From assembly GCA_016794625.1 (NCBI GenBank), contig JAEUGY010000003.1, positions 1 through 40,864 of the forward strand: a stretch of 40,864 nt of DNA, written 5' to 3'. The position numbers were made by a program, and so were the translations under genes. A model generated the notes under the pieces. That model searched no databases. It had not been told where the DNA came from and worked only from the letters and a program-made list of their open reading frames with translations. This stretch comes from Opitutaceae bacterium (lineage in GTDB: Bacteria > Verrucomicrobiota > Verrucomicrobiia > Opitutales > Opitutaceae). Positions 1 to 9,591 of this stretch are shown in pieces; the first letter of the stretch is position 1, and the number at the start of each line of letters is the position of its first letter.

Positions 1-140
1 CTCACCAATCCGCCAAAGGCGGACAAACCCCAACCCAAGGACTGAATCACCCGGCACCCTCGATCCGCTCCCGTTCTTTGCGTCGGGGGTGGGTCAATTT
101 ACATACTCGTTAGTGGGTCAATTTTATCTGCTCGTTGACA
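1..140. mobile_element. Terminal region of an IS21-family-like insertion sequence (partial)
   Basis: Read on the minus strand from position 140, the sequence begins TGTCAACGAGCAG and carries two tandem copies of a roughly 24-base unit built on AAATTGACCCAC (positions 113-137 and 89-112). Several short internal repeats next to a terminus starting with TG are typical of IS21-family ends, so I infer that the element extends leftward out of the window. Positions 11-23 form a small hairpin (CCGCC AAA GGCGG). The frame starting at position 1 is open to a TGA at 43-45 and could be the tail of a transposase-helper gene, but 14 codons are too few to identify it. The other end, the target duplication and istA/istB are not visible, so the family call rests on the repeat pattern alone. 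Confidence 0.5.
89..137. repeat. Two tandem copies of a GTGGGTCAATTT...CTCGTT unit
   Basis: Unit 1 spans 89-112 and unit 2 spans 113-137. Both begin GTGGGTCAATTT and end with CTCGTT, and they differ mainly in the middle five or six bases. Such repeats fit transposase-binding sites at an insertion-sequence end. The stop codon of the neighbouring peptidase gene (124-126) lies inside unit 2. Confidence 0.8.
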
Positions 141-2049
141 CAATGTCCACGTTCACCTTGGCCAGGACATGTTTCTTCAGGAATTCGTCGACGCGGGTGT
201 AAAACGCGATCGCGTTCTCCTCTTTGCGAAAGCCGTGGCCCTCGCCGGACTCGATGATGAATTCGAACTCCTTGTTGTGCTTCTCCATCGCTGATTTCAT
301 ATCGTCGCCGTGCTCGCGCGTCACTCGAGGATCGGATTGACCGTACGCCATGATGACCGGCACGCGAATGAGATGGGCAAAGTTCACCGGGGAACGGGCG
401 GCCAGCTCCTCGGAGTCTTCATAAAGATCCCCGATCCGAGTCTTGGTCCAGGCCTTTCGGCCTTCGGTGCCCCGGCGCTGCGAGGCAATGAGTTTGAGAT
501 CGGTAACTCCCACGTAGTTCACACCCGCGGCGTACAGCTCAGGCGTGAACGTCAATCCAGCCATCGTGGCGTAACCGCCATAGCTGGCTCCAAGGATCAC
601 CACGCGATTGGGATCGGCCAGTCCTGAGTCGACGGCCCATTTGACGGCATCGGTCAGGTCGTCCTGCATCGCTCGACCCCACTGCCGGTACCCCAGACGT
701 TCAAACCAGTCGCCATAGCCGCCTGAACCACGATAATTGGGTTGGATGACCGCAAAGCCACGATTGGCGAGCAGCTGCACCTCGGGATTGTAGCGCCATT
801 CGTCGCGCGGACCAAAGGGTCCGCCGTGCGGATTGATGATGAGGGGAAGCTTCTTGGGCTCCCGTCCCACGGGAAGCGTGAGCATGGCCTCGATCTCCAG
901 CCCATCCCGCGCCTTGTAACGAATGGCTTTCATCGGAGCCAACTGAGCCGGATCCAAGTGGGGACGAACTACGGCCAGCTCTTCGATCTTCTTTTTGTCC
1001 TCGTCGAAAAGGTAGTAGACTCCCGGTTCCCGATCCGAACGCGACTGTACCAAGACCAGTTTACCATCCTCGGAAATCACCTGCTGCTGGTTGATCAGGC
1101 CCGGTAGAGCCTGATCAAGGATGCGCTGACGACGGGCGATGGTTTCATCCCAGTAATGCTCCACCAATCGATCGGTGGTATAGCGCACGCCGGCGACTTT
1201 GGATTCGCCGTCGGAGCCAATGAGCTCAGTCACATCGTACCGATCCTCCGGATCGGCGAAGACGAGCTCCCCGCGTTGGTGGGTGACCGTGTCGTACTTG
1301 TAGATCGCATCCGTCTTTCGGCCTTCATTGGACGCGATGTAAGCCGTGCGATTGTCTCCGGCGAAACCGATCGGCCGCCACTGCGGTTGCCCGTCCTGAA
1401 AGGTGGCCAGCGTCTTCCAATCGCTCCCCGCCTTGTCCCGGTAGAGAATCGTTGTTTCGAGCGCGCGGCCTTCGAGAGCAAACCGCGCGACGTGATTCCA
1501 ATCCAGCACCCACGCCTGCACGTCCCCCGGATTGGAGGCAATCACCGTCACTTTACCCGTCTTCACATCCAGCCAGCACGGATCAATGCGATCACGATGG
1601 GTTTGATTGGAGTAGACCAGCACGCGCCGGGGATTCTTCGGATCGCGACGGACCAGCTCCGTAAAGCCCTTCGTATCATCAAACTTGGTGAAGTTCTTTC
1701 CGTCACGATCGATCGCGAAAGGCAAAAAGTCCTCATCCCCGTCGTCGTCGAGCAACATGACCAGGCGGTCGTCGTTCGCCCAGCGATAGCTGGAGATGCT
1801 GAAGTCCTTGAAGGCGGTGATCAAATTCTTGGTCTTCTTCTCCACATCCATCACCACCAAATTGAGACGGCGCTCATGCGGGACCAGCGCGGCGATGTAC
1901 CGACCATTCGGCGAGAAGCGCAGCTGGGTGATGGCGGGATTCCGGAAGAAGTGCTCGACGGGCAGCTCAGGCGCCGGCGCGGAAGAAGCGGCCGAGGTCA
2001 GGACCGCGACGAAGAGAAGGAGAGAGGGAAAAAAACGCAGATGGGTCAT
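124..2049 (-). CDS. S9 family (prolyl oligopeptidase-type) serine peptidase, secreted
   Basis: The 641-residue protein has an N-terminal signal peptide (hydrophobic stretch about residues 8-23), a central beta-propeller-like region, and a C-terminal alpha/beta-hydrolase domain. The catalytic triad is readable: Ser489 in GASYGG, Asp573 in GQSDPRV and His605 in GEGHGF. The family includes dipeptidyl- and acylaminoacyl-peptidases that cleave short peptides, and the signal peptide implies a periplasmic role. It lies downstream of two TonB-dependent receptors on the same strand, but a strong terminator (2062-2099) separates it from them, so it probably has its own promoter or relies on readthrough. 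The final residues (VSTSR) and the TAA are encoded by the insertion-sequence-like end at 89-140. The native C-terminus is therefore altered, although the triad and the full hydrolase fold remain. Exact substrate is unknown. Confidence 0.9.
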   Translation of the reverse strand: MTHLRFFPSLLLFVAVLTSAASSAPAPELPVEHFFRNPAITQLRFSPNGRYIAALVPHERRLNLVVMDVEKKTKNLITAFKDFSISSYRWANDDRLVMLLDDDGDEDFLPFAIDRDGKNFTKFDDTKGFTELVRRDPKNPRRVLVYSNQTHRDRIDPCWLDVKTGKVTVIASNPGDVQAWVLDWNHVARFALEGRALETTILYRDKAGSDWKTLATFQDGQPQWRPIGFAGDNRTAYIASNEGRKTDAIYKYDTVTHQRGELVFADPEDRYDVTELIGSDGESKVAGVRYTTDRLVEHYWDETIARRQRILDQALPGLINQQQVISEDGKLVLVQSRSDREPGVYYLFDEDKKKIEELAVVRPHLDPAQLAPMKAIRYKARDGLEIEAMLTLPVGREPKKLPLIINPHGGPFGPRDEWRYNPEVQLLANRGFAVIQPNYRGSGGYGDWFERLGYRQWGRAMQDDLTDAVKWAVDSGLADPNRVVILGASYGGYATMAGLTFTPELYAAGVNYVGVTDLKLIASQRRGTEGRKAWTKTRIGDLYEDSEELAARSPVNFAHLIRVPVIMAYGQSDPRVTREHGDDMKSAMEKHNKEFEFIIESGEGHGFRKEENAIAFYTRVDEFLKKHVLAKVNVDIVSTSR

Positions 2050-2061
2050 GGAAGTAGCTAC

Positions 2062-2099
2062 AAAAACGCCCCGCTCGGCTGGAATGGCTGAGCGGGGCG
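2062..2099 (-). terminator. Intrinsic terminator after the first TonB-dependent receptor
   Basis: A perfect 10-bp stem (CGCCCCGCTC at 2067-2076 with GAGCGGGGCG at 2090-2099) is followed on the minus strand by TTTTT (2066-2062). It lies between the receptor stop and the peptidase start. Confidence 0.85.
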
Positions 2100-2126
2100 C
2101 AGAAACAGACGTGGACTGCCGTGCGA

Positions 2127-4889
2127 TTAGAACTCGCGCTGCAGGCGGATGTAAACGAACCGGCCAAGGCCCACGGCACCGTAGGTGCCCTGGTCATAGC
2201 TGGACGTCTCGTAACCATTGAACGGCGGCTCCTTGTCGAGGAGGTTGTTCACGCCGAGGGTAACCGTCGTATCCCAGAATCCCTTGTAGGAGAAGGAGGT
2301 GTTGACGGTCGTAACGGCGTTTTCACCCCAGCCGGCCGCGGTGTAGGCATCGTTGAAGTACGCACCGATGTAGTTCACGCGCAGGGCCGCACCGAAGTCC
2401 TTGTAGGACCAGGACGAACCAAACGTGCCATTCCACTTCGGATTATTGTACAGGCCGACATTCTCGAAGTCAGCCGGCAGGGAACCGTCGGAATTCGCGA
2501 TACCGGAATTGGACTTCACGCTGAGCGTGCGGGTCGCATTGGCGGTGAAGCGGAAGTTGCCGAAACGGGTGTCGCGCAGGTCATACTTGACCTCGAAATC
2601 CATGCCCTCGTACCACTGCTTCGCCACGTTGAAGGGGATGCGGCGGATGAACAGAATCGGGCCGGGATTTCCCTGCGTGCTGTCGCGGACCACCGCACCG
2701 GGGAACTGGTCTTCACGAGCGAGCAGCGTCGTGTCGGACGGAGCGGAAATGACGTCGTCGATCTCGAACTGGAAGTAGTCGATCGCAACGGACAAACCCT
2801 TGACGGCTTTGATGTCAAACACGGCGCCCGCGTAGTAGATGTCCGCTTCTTCCGGGGTCAGATTCGGATTGCCGGAGGTGACAATACGGAGCTGGGTCGG
2901 AACGTCCTGCGGACGCTTTGGATCCTGGCGAACGTTGGCGGAGAAGCCCACCGTGGAGGCCGTGTAGAGACGACCGAGGTCGGGGGCCTTGAAGGACTGC
3001 GAGAACGAAGCGCGCACCAGCACGTCCACGAACTTGGTGGAGGGCAGCTTGAACTTCGCGCCGATCTTCGGTTTGAAGGTCGTACCGAAATCGCTGTAGT
3101 CCTCGTAACGGCCGGCCACTTGAACTTCGATCTGACGGGTGAAGGGCATCGTGGCTTCAACGTACGCCGAGAACGTGTCACGGTCGCCGCGGTAAGGCGT
3201 GCCACCACCCGAACCGACGAACGCGGCCGTGTCGGGATCCTGCACGATGACTTCCTTGCGGAGCTCGCTGCCGCCGGCGATACCGACATCGCCACCCGGG
3301 AGCTCAAAGAGGCTGCCGGTCACGCCCACGTCGAACATTTCGGCGCGGTTCGAGTAGTTGGAGTTCGAAACCGTGAAGAGACGGTTGACCACGTCAGGAT
3401 TATCCGAAGGACCGAACGGGTTCAAAGCCGTCTGGCGCGTCGTCCCGTTGAGGGCGGCCTGAAGGTCAGCTGCACGAATCTGGTTGCGGGACGTCGTCGC
3501 GGCATCCGCGCGGCCGATGGACGCCGTGGCATCCCAGGACCAGTTGTCGTCGATCGAACCACCTACGCCGATCATGTACGTCGCCGCCGTGCTCTTGGTG
3601 TCGAACAGACGAGGAGGACCAAAGTTCGTGCGGTAGGAGAAGTTCGTGATATCCACCCCAAACGGGTTGTACGGATTGCTCGGCGGAATGTTCAGAAGTC
3701 CGGTCGGACCGGTACCGACGTTCGCGATGCTCTGCACCACCGACGGCGTGAAGCTGAAGTTCGTCTGGTTGTTGCTGTAGATGATCTCGCCGAAGATGTA
3801 GAACTTGTCGCTCACCTCGTGACGCAGATTGGTGTACACACCATAGTAGTCGTACGGGGGGAACAGCTGGTAGGTCTGGGCGAAGTCGTAACGGTTGGCG
3901 TTCGACGGGGCCGCGACGCGGGAGAACTGCGTCTTGTTCGGATTGGCCGTCGGCGTGCCGCCGCTGATGACATAGATGCCCGCACCCGTGGTGTAACCCG
4001 CGGCGGCCGCCTGGGCTGCCGTGAGAGTGACGTTCGCCGGGAAGTTGAACGAGCTGTTCTGATTGATGCCCTTGGGTGCGGCCGAGGAGTAGTCGGTCGT
4101 CTTGGAGCGATCGTAATCCTTGACGAAGTTGTCGTTGGCACCGGCATAGCTACCGACCACGACGATCGAGGTCTTGCCCGTCTGCGCACCGACGAGGACC
4201 GAGCCCTGACGGTTGAACGTGTCGTGACCCAGCGTATTGCCGGCGAACACTTCCGATTGGAGACCGGAGTAGTTGCGCTTCAGCTTGATGTCCATCACGC
4301 CCGTCACCGCGTCGGAACCGTAAATGGCCGAAGCGCCGTCCTTGAGGTAGTCGATCGAGTCGATCGCCGCCAAGGGGATGGAGTTGAAGTCGAACACCGA
4401 TTGGTTGTTCGAATTCGTCAAGGCGTAGCCGACCGAGCGGCGGCCGTTGATGAGGACGAGGAAGCGATTGCTACCCAGACCGCGCGGGTTGACCGTGGCG
4501 GCACCCCGGGTGAAGGAGGCGGTTTGCACGATCGAGTTCGTCGAGCCCGTGTTGAACGGCAGGCTCTGCACGAAATCGCCCAAGCTGGTAAAGCCGCTCT
4601 GCGTGATTTCGGCCTTGGAGAACGTCACCACCGGGGCGGGGGTTTCGGTGTCGAGGCGCTTGATGCGGGAGCCGGTGACCTCGAACTTTTCGAGCTTCAC
4701 TTCGTCGCTCTTCACATCCGTGGTGGAAGGGCGGGCCGTGGTCGCCGGGGTCTGAGCTTGCGCAGCACTGGCGAGAATCAGTGCGAGCGTGGTACTAACG
4801 ATACGGAGGGAGCTGGCGTTGGAAAAACCCAGTTTCGCGCCCAAAGGCAACGAATCCGAGTCCAACGTCCGCGAACGGAGGTTGTTCAT
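2127..4889 (-). CDS. TonB-dependent outer-membrane receptor
   Basis: This 920-residue outer-membrane receptor has an extended N-terminus with a hydrophobic signal segment ending near AQAQ (about residue 46). A TonB-box-like region LEKFEVTGSRI (66-76) follows, then a plug domain with the motifs RFLVLINGRR and YLKDGASAIYGSDAVTGV, and then a 22-stranded barrel type region. It ends in the signature NLLDKEPPF and a terminal phenylalanine needed for barrel assembly. Such receptors import substrates across the outer membrane using TonB-ExbB-ExbD energy; the substrate cannot be read from sequence. I chose the ATG at 4889 over the in-frame TTG at 4925 because it leads directly into the signal sequence; no clear Shine-Dalgarno site is present. 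A long open frame on the opposite strand is a composition artefact. Confidence 0.93.
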   Translation of the reverse strand: MNNLRSRTLDSDSLPLGAKLGFSNASSLRIVSTTLALILASAAQAQTPATTARPSTTDVKSDEVKLEKFEVTGSRIKRLDTETPAPVVTFSKAEITQSGFTSLGDFVQSLPFNTGSTNSIVQTASFTRGAATVNPRGLGSNRFLVLINGRRSVGYALTNSNNQSVFDFNSIPLAAIDSIDYLKDGASAIYGSDAVTGVMDIKLKRNYSGLQSEVFAGNTLGHDTFNRQGSVLVGAQTGKTSIVVVGSYAGANDNFVKDYDRSKTTDYSSAAPKGINQNSSFNFPANVTLTAAQAAAAGYTTGAGIYVISGGTPTANPNKTQFSRVAAPSNANRYDFAQTYQLFPPYDYYGVYTNLRHEVSDKFYIFGEIIYSNNQTNFSFTPSVVQSIANVGTGPTGLLNIPPSNPYNPFGVDITNFSYRTNFGPPRLFDTKSTAATYMIGVGGSIDDNWSWDATASIGRADAATTSRNQIRAADLQAALNGTTRQTALNPFGPSDNPDVVNRLFTVSNSNYSNRAEMFDVGVTGSLFELPGGDVGIAGGSELRKEVIVQDPDTAAFVGSGGGTPYRGDRDTFSAYVEATMPFTRQIEVQVAGRYEDYSDFGTTFKPKIGAKFKLPSTKFVDVLVRASFSQSFKAPDLGRLYTASTVGFSANVRQDPKRPQDVPTQLRIVTSGNPNLTPEEADIYYAGAVFDIKAVKGLSVAIDYFQFEIDDVISAPSDTTLLAREDQFPGAVVRDSTQGNPGPILFIRRIPFNVAKQWYEGMDFEVKYDLRDTRFGNFRFTANATRTLSVKSNSGIANSDGSLPADFENVGLYNNPKWNGTFGSSWSYKDFGAALRVNYIGAYFNDAYTAAGWGENAVTTVNTSFSYKGFWDTTVTLGVNNLLDKEPPFNGYETSSYDQGTYGAVGLGRFVYIRLQREF

Positions 4890-5194
4890 AGCTGTCGGTG
4901 TGTTGGTTAGGTGTAAAAACGCCAAACAATCTCAAGACTGTCTTGGCTTATTTTTGAACAGAGTGAACAAACCGTGACGAATTGCGCAATAGCTAAGTCA
5001 AAACGCGCCCTACCTGCGACGAATCGACAAGTCGCCGCGATAGCCTCAGTAACTTTCCTACTAGGAGGTCATCCCTTGGCTGCTTCCGGCGAGAGCAGAA
5101 CAACCCAGGTCGCGCCCCTCCTCACCCCTCCTGAAGCGACGAAAAAGGCGCCCACCTTTCGATGGGCGCCGTCGGGATCACTGGGGAGTGCGGC
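4890..5194. other. Gene-free stretch between the two TonB-dependent receptors
   Basis: The 305 bases hold the terminator of the upstream receptor gene (5142-5170) and must hold the promoter of the downstream one. The region next to the start is AT-richer than its surroundings. On the minus strand a TTGACT is present near 5000, but I find no well-spaced -10 box. I see no cobalamin riboswitch or other recognisable RNA leader. Confidence 0.6.
5142..5170 (-). terminator. Intrinsic terminator after the second TonB-dependent receptor
   Basis: Stem GGCGCCCA (5147-5154) with TGGGCGCC (5163-5170) and an 8-base loop, followed on the minus strand by TTTTT (5146-5142). It lies 24 bases beyond the receptor stop. 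Confidence 0.8.
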
Positions 5195-8149
5195 CTAGAA
5201 CTTGCGGCCGACCGACAGATAGACGAACTGGTTTTCCGAGGTGTAGAGGAAGCCCGGATAACCCGTGGAGTTACCCCCAAAGCCCGACGCGAAGGGGGGA
5301 TCCTTGTCGAACAGATTGCGTGCGCCCAAGGTGACCTTGGTGTCGCTCAACCAGGGTGCAAACCGACTCCGGAAGTTGTAAGACACCTGTGCGTCGAAGA
5401 TCCAGGTGCTCTTCACGTCGAACGGATTTCCATCGGTGTCGAGGTCCTCAAACCCATCGAGGTAGGAAGCTGAAACAAACACATTGAAGCCCTTGAAGGT
5501 CCAATCGAGGTTCACCTTGCCTTTCCACTCCAAGTAGCCGTCCTCACCGGCGCCCGTGACATCGGTGCCCACGAGTTCCGACAGAGGATCCAGACGGGTC
5601 TGGGCCTTCTTGTAGCTGTCGAGGAAGGTAAAGGACGTGCTGACCTCAAATCGACCCATGGATTCCGTGGGGATGACCTAGGCTGCATCCAGATCAACGC
5701 CCTGAATCTCGGTCCGGCCGACATTGAAGAAGACCGAGTTGACGACACTGATGGGACCGCTGGGGAGCAGGATGACACTCTCGCCCGGTTCCAGTGGACG
5801 GTTCTGGAAGTAATTGTTCACCGTGGTCTGCGGATCCGCCTCGACCGTGCCGTCGCGTTCGATCCGCCAGAAGTCCAAGCCCACCGTCAGCCCCTTGGCG
5901 AAGGCTTCGGGCGAGTAGATCACGCCGACATTGTAGCTCTTGGTCTTTTCGGCATCGAGATTACGATTTCCGCGCACCGTGAACTCCTGTTCCGGTTCGC
6001 GCGAACCATTGCGTGGGTCGGTGATCGGCGTCAGACCCGACGTCGGCGTCGAGTAGAGTTCGTAGAGCGAGGGTTCACGGAACCCTTCGGAGAACGTGGA
6101 GCGCACCGTCAGCGTGCGGTCGAGCGGCTGCCAGCGCACGCCGATCTTCGGCACGGTCACGTTGCGATCCGAAGTGAGGAAGCGTTCGTGGCGCACCGCC
6201 AGATCGAGGGACAGATCATAGGCGCCCCTCGTGTTCTTGAGGATCGGGATCTTGGTTTCGGCAAACACCCCGGCGATCTTGCGCTGACCCCGGGTGATGG
6301 CATTCGGCGATGAACCGATGAGATCGCCCGTGGCGCCGGCGGCGTCGGGATACTGCGCGAGCTTTTCCTCCCGGAAGTCGCCGCCGAACGCGAAGCCGAC
6401 TCCGCCGGCATCAAGTTCAAAGAGCTCCCCGGTGGCGGCCGTGAAGGTCACCTGTCCGAGGTCGGACTTGTTCATGTCCTTGGTGTCGACCTTCGCCAGT
6501 TTGGTGATGGTCTGGTTCGTGGCGATCGGCACCTGGTAGTAACCGAACGGATTGTACGGAGTGGTCTGACCGGAGTAGTCCGAGCTGCCAGGGCTGAAGA
6601 GACTGTCGGCGGCGTTGACCAGACGGTTGAAGCGGGAGATCGAGTCGAGCGAGTTGCGCGACGTGTCCTTGATCTGGCTGTAGCTGTAGCCGAGATCGAC
6701 ATTCCACTTTTCGAGGATCCGGTCGGCCTTCACGCCGGTCGCGATGCTGAAGGCATCTGTCTCATTCCGGTAGATACGATTCCCGAATTCAGCAAAACGG
6801 GCGCGGGTGCCACCGGTGATGTCCTGGTTGAACGGATTGAGGGGATTGAAAGCCCCGGCCACCGCCGCGCGCTGGACGAATCCATTGATGAACTTGGTGC
6901 CCGAACCCGGAATGGCGCCCGACGGCACTGCCGTGCCGGCCGCGACCTGGCGCGGCACCCCGCCTTCAATGACGGTGAGAATCGGGGTGGAGGTGCGAGC
7001 CGGAATCACGAGTTCCACCTGGCCGGCGCCGGTGAAGTTACCCGTGGCCGAAGGGGCCAGCTGGTTCTCTGTCCGCACATTTTGATACGAGAGATCGACA
7101 TAGCCCTTCAAATTCTCCGTGCCGAAAAGCTTGCGCTCGGCGGATGCAAACGCACCGAGCCGCTTCGACTCGGGGAATGACATGGAAAACTCATTGAAGT
7201 TGAACGCCGAACTCCGGCCCCCGGTGAAGGTGTAAGCCGAGGCGGGACGCTGTCCATTGTTGGAGCTGGTGGCCCCCGATTGCGCGAAGAACGTGTTGGC
7301 CGTCGGCAGACCTGTCACCGGCACGCCGGCTGCAATCACCGCCAGTCGGCCCACTTCCAGATTCAACGGGCTTGAGTTGGAGCTCAGAAACGGCGGAATC
7401 GCCGAGTACTTGCGGTCGCGATTGGCAATCGACTCCTTCTTGTAGTAGTTCATGCCCACCGCGACGCTGGCATTGGCGGTTTCCGCGCCCGTGATGATGC
7501 TGGCCACGGTTTCCGAAGCATCCTTGTCCGTCGTGTTGCCGAAACTCACAAAGGCTTCGGATCCATCGACGCCTTTGCGAAGCTTGATATTAACCACGCC
7601 TGCCACGGCATCCGCACCATAAAGAGCGGAAGCTCCGTCTTTGAGGACCTCAATCGTCTCCACGGCGGCCAGCGGAATAGAATTCAAATCGACGAACGCG
7701 GTCGTACCACCCGTTCCGACGGGATACGGGGCGACGCGACGGCCATTGATCAAAACCAACGTGGCTTCGGGCCCCAGCCCGCGCAGTGAAACAGACGAGG
7801 CCGCCGGGGTGAACCCCGTGGCATTGTTGGAGATTGGAACCGAGCCACCATTGGAGGCCGTGATCTTTTGCAGCAAATCCGCGGCCGTCGTATAGCCGCT
7901 TTGGTCGATGATCTTCCGATCGATCCGAACGACCGGAGACACCGTCGCGTCCATGGCCGTGCCCGTCGTCGGGATGTACGAGCCAGTCACGACAAACTTT
8001 TCGAGTTTTACTTCCTCCTGCGCCGCCGGGGCAGCGGACAGGGGCTTGGTCTGGGCGTTATTCGACGCCGGCAGGAGCGCGAGGGCTCCGGCGATCGCTG
8101 CGGCGCAGCGACTTCTAACGGTTATGACGGATTTCATAGGCTGTTTCAT
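5195..8149 (-). pseudogene. TonB-dependent receptor interrupted by an in-frame amber codon
   Basis: The reading frame encodes 823 residues (8149 to the TAG at 5678-5680). It then continues in the same frame, without any indel, through six codons and a further 154 residues to 5195. The parts together make one receptor of about 984 residues. The N-terminal part has a signal peptide (hydrophobic about 15-30), a TonB-box-like LEKFVVTGSYI (49-59), and a plug with ATLVLINGRR and VLKDGASALYGADAVAGV. The piece after the stop supplies the last strands, including NLFDKDPPF and the terminal aromatic residue. The stop falls in GVDLDAA-stop-VIPTES, where related receptors usually have an aromatic residue; TAC or TAT to TAG is one substitution. 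Truncation removes about 160 residues and the barrel-assembly signal, so the product is probably non-functional unless the stop is suppressed or is a sequencing error. The ATG at 5659 is not a credible independent start. Confidence 0.85.
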
Positions 8150-8580
8150 GTCCGCACGTAATGAATAAGGATCGAGGTAGTCGCTCGATCGGTTGCGGCA
8201 GAACGCGGTTATTTCGCGACGAAACGCTGAATTATTACGACGTTACGTATTTGTAACACGAAACAATGAAGCCGCGCTGATACAGCGAACAACAAAACAT
8301 ACTCGCAGGCACTATAAGCTGCAGTTCCGGAACAATTAACAAGGCACGTTAGCGCATGGATTGCAGGAAATTGCAATTGAATTTTCATTAAACCCAGACC
8401 GGAGCCCCTCCTTCGGCCCAATCACGCGACTACCAAGGGCATCGTTGGGGTGGAGGAACGAGCGGGGCAGCGTTAACGGCGAACCGGTGTCAAGCCTGCC
8501 GTACCAGCGGCGCTGACGAGGATCGCTGAAATCCGTATGGAGGTGCGACTTGCCGTTCCTTCGGAAGTGCCCACGGTCAC
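8150..8580. other. Divergent intergenic region between receptor and xdhC-type gene
   Basis: The 431 bases separate two divergent genes, so both promoters should be here. The portion at 8200-8400 is clearly AT-richer than flanking coding DNA. It includes an inverted repeat GTTAC-N6-GTAAC near 8240-8256, which could be an operator but is short enough to occur by chance. No tRNA, riboswitch or convincing small gene is visible. Confidence 0.5.
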
Positions 8581-9591
8581 GTGCGCACCGTGAAGGAACT
8601 CACGTCCATCCTTGACCAGCTGGCCCAACCCGCAACGTACCCTGCCGTGCTTGCCACCTTGGTCAGCGTGGCTGGTTCGTCCTATCGGCGCCCGGGAGCC
8701 CGTCTCTTGCTGACCGCGGGAGGCGTCAGGGTGGGCTCGATCAGCGGGGGCTGTCTGGAGCAGGACCTCATGGCGCGGGCCGCGGCGGTGCGAGCCTCGG
8801 GACAAAGCGAGGTGGTGGTGTACGACACCACGAGCGAAAACGACGTGGTCTGGGGGGTGGGACTCGGCTGCCACGGTGTGGTCCACATTCTTTTGGAGTA
8901 TCTGCCGGCTCCACCGGCTTGGCTGGAGCCGGCTCGATTGCACGTCGCGTCGCGAACAGCATTTCAGCTGACCTGTGTCCATCGGGGAGTTCCTCCGCGC
9001 TCATGGGGGACCTTCTGGGGCCCGCCAGAACAGATCGCAGCCGCTTCACCGGAAGGGAGGTTCGTGCAGTCGATCGAGTCGCGACTCTCTTTACTGATCT
9101 TCGGGGCCGGAGACGACGTCCAGCCGCTGGTGCGTCTGGCCCACGAACTGGCATGGCGCATCACGGTCGTCGATCCGAGGCCGGCGTTTGCCACTCGGGA
9201 ACGCTTTCCTCTCGCCGATGAGATCCTCACCGGACCCTTGGTCAATCACCTCGGGCGACTTCCGACCGACGCTCGCACAGCTGCGGTGATTATGACCCAT
9301 CACTATGTCCACGACCTCCCTGTCCTGGAGGCTCTCGTGCATCGACCGCTCGCTTACCTGGGATTGCTCGGGCCGCGAAAACGCGCGGAGCGGCTCCTGA
9401 ACGATCTGCGCACCCACGATCCAACGGTGCCTTCAGATTTGGAGCAGCGCATTCGCGCGCCCGTGGGGCTCGATCTCGGGGGAGACACGCCGGAATGCGT
9501 CGCCCTCGCCATCATCGCCGAAATCCAAAGCAACCTGACAGGGAGGGACGGACGCCCCTTGCGAGAACGCACCCGCCCCATCCACCCATGA
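8581..9591 (+). CDS. XdhC/CoxI family molybdenum-cofactor maturation protein
   Basis: The 336-residue protein has an N-terminal XdhC/CoxI domain with GSSYRRPGARLLL (32-44) and the conserved GGCLEQD (56-62). A Rossmann-type C-terminal domain starts near residue 170 (LLIFGAGDDVQPL) and ends with GLLGPRKRAERLL and GLDLGGDTPE. Proteins of this family bind molybdenum cofactor, protect it, and help its sulfuration and insertion into xanthine dehydrogenase-type enzymes. The gene overlaps the next one by four bases (ATGA at 9588-9591), so the two are probably translationally coupled. The start is either GTG 8581 or GTG 8590; the second would give an N-terminus MKELTSIL that looks more typical. No xanthine dehydrogenase subunit genes are in the window, so the client enzyme is elsewhere or unknown. 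Confidence 0.88.
   Translation: MRTVKELTSILDQLAQPATYPAVLATLVSVAGSSYRRPGARLLLTAGGVRVGSISGGCLEQDLMARAAAVRASGQSEVVVYDTTSENDVVWGVGLGCHGVVHILLEYLPAPPAWLEPARLHVASRTAFQLTCVHRGVPPRSWGTFWGPPEQIAAASPEGRFVQSIESRLSLLIFGAGDDVQPLVRLAHELAWRITVVDPRPAFATRERFPLADEILTGPLVNHLGRLPTDARTAAVIMTHHYVHDLPVLEALVHRPLAYLGLLGPRKRAERLLNDLRTHDPTVPSDLEQRIRAPVGLDLGGDTPECVALAIIAEIQSNLTGRDGRPLRERTRPIHP

Noticed and set aside
2121..4910. A 929-codon open frame on the plus strand, opposite the first TonB-dependent receptor
   Set aside because: It mirrors the receptor frame almost exactly, is rich in Arg, Val and Gly with no recognisable domain, and is what GC-rich third positions produce on the antisense strand.
4981..4990. Perfect palindrome ATTGCGCAAT upstream of the first receptor gene
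   Set aside because: A 10-base palindrome is expected roughly 40 times by chance in 40 kb; no second copy or promoter context supports it.
5195..5659. The receptor C-terminal piece as a separate 154-residue gene starting at ATG 5659
   Set aside because: It is only the last strands of a barrel, in frame with the preceding receptor part and without a signal peptide, so it cannot be an independent outer-membrane protein.
8209..8421. A 70-codon minus-strand frame in the receptor upstream region
   Set aside because: No family resemblance, AT-rich intergenic composition and no ribosome-binding site; it lies where the promoter should be.
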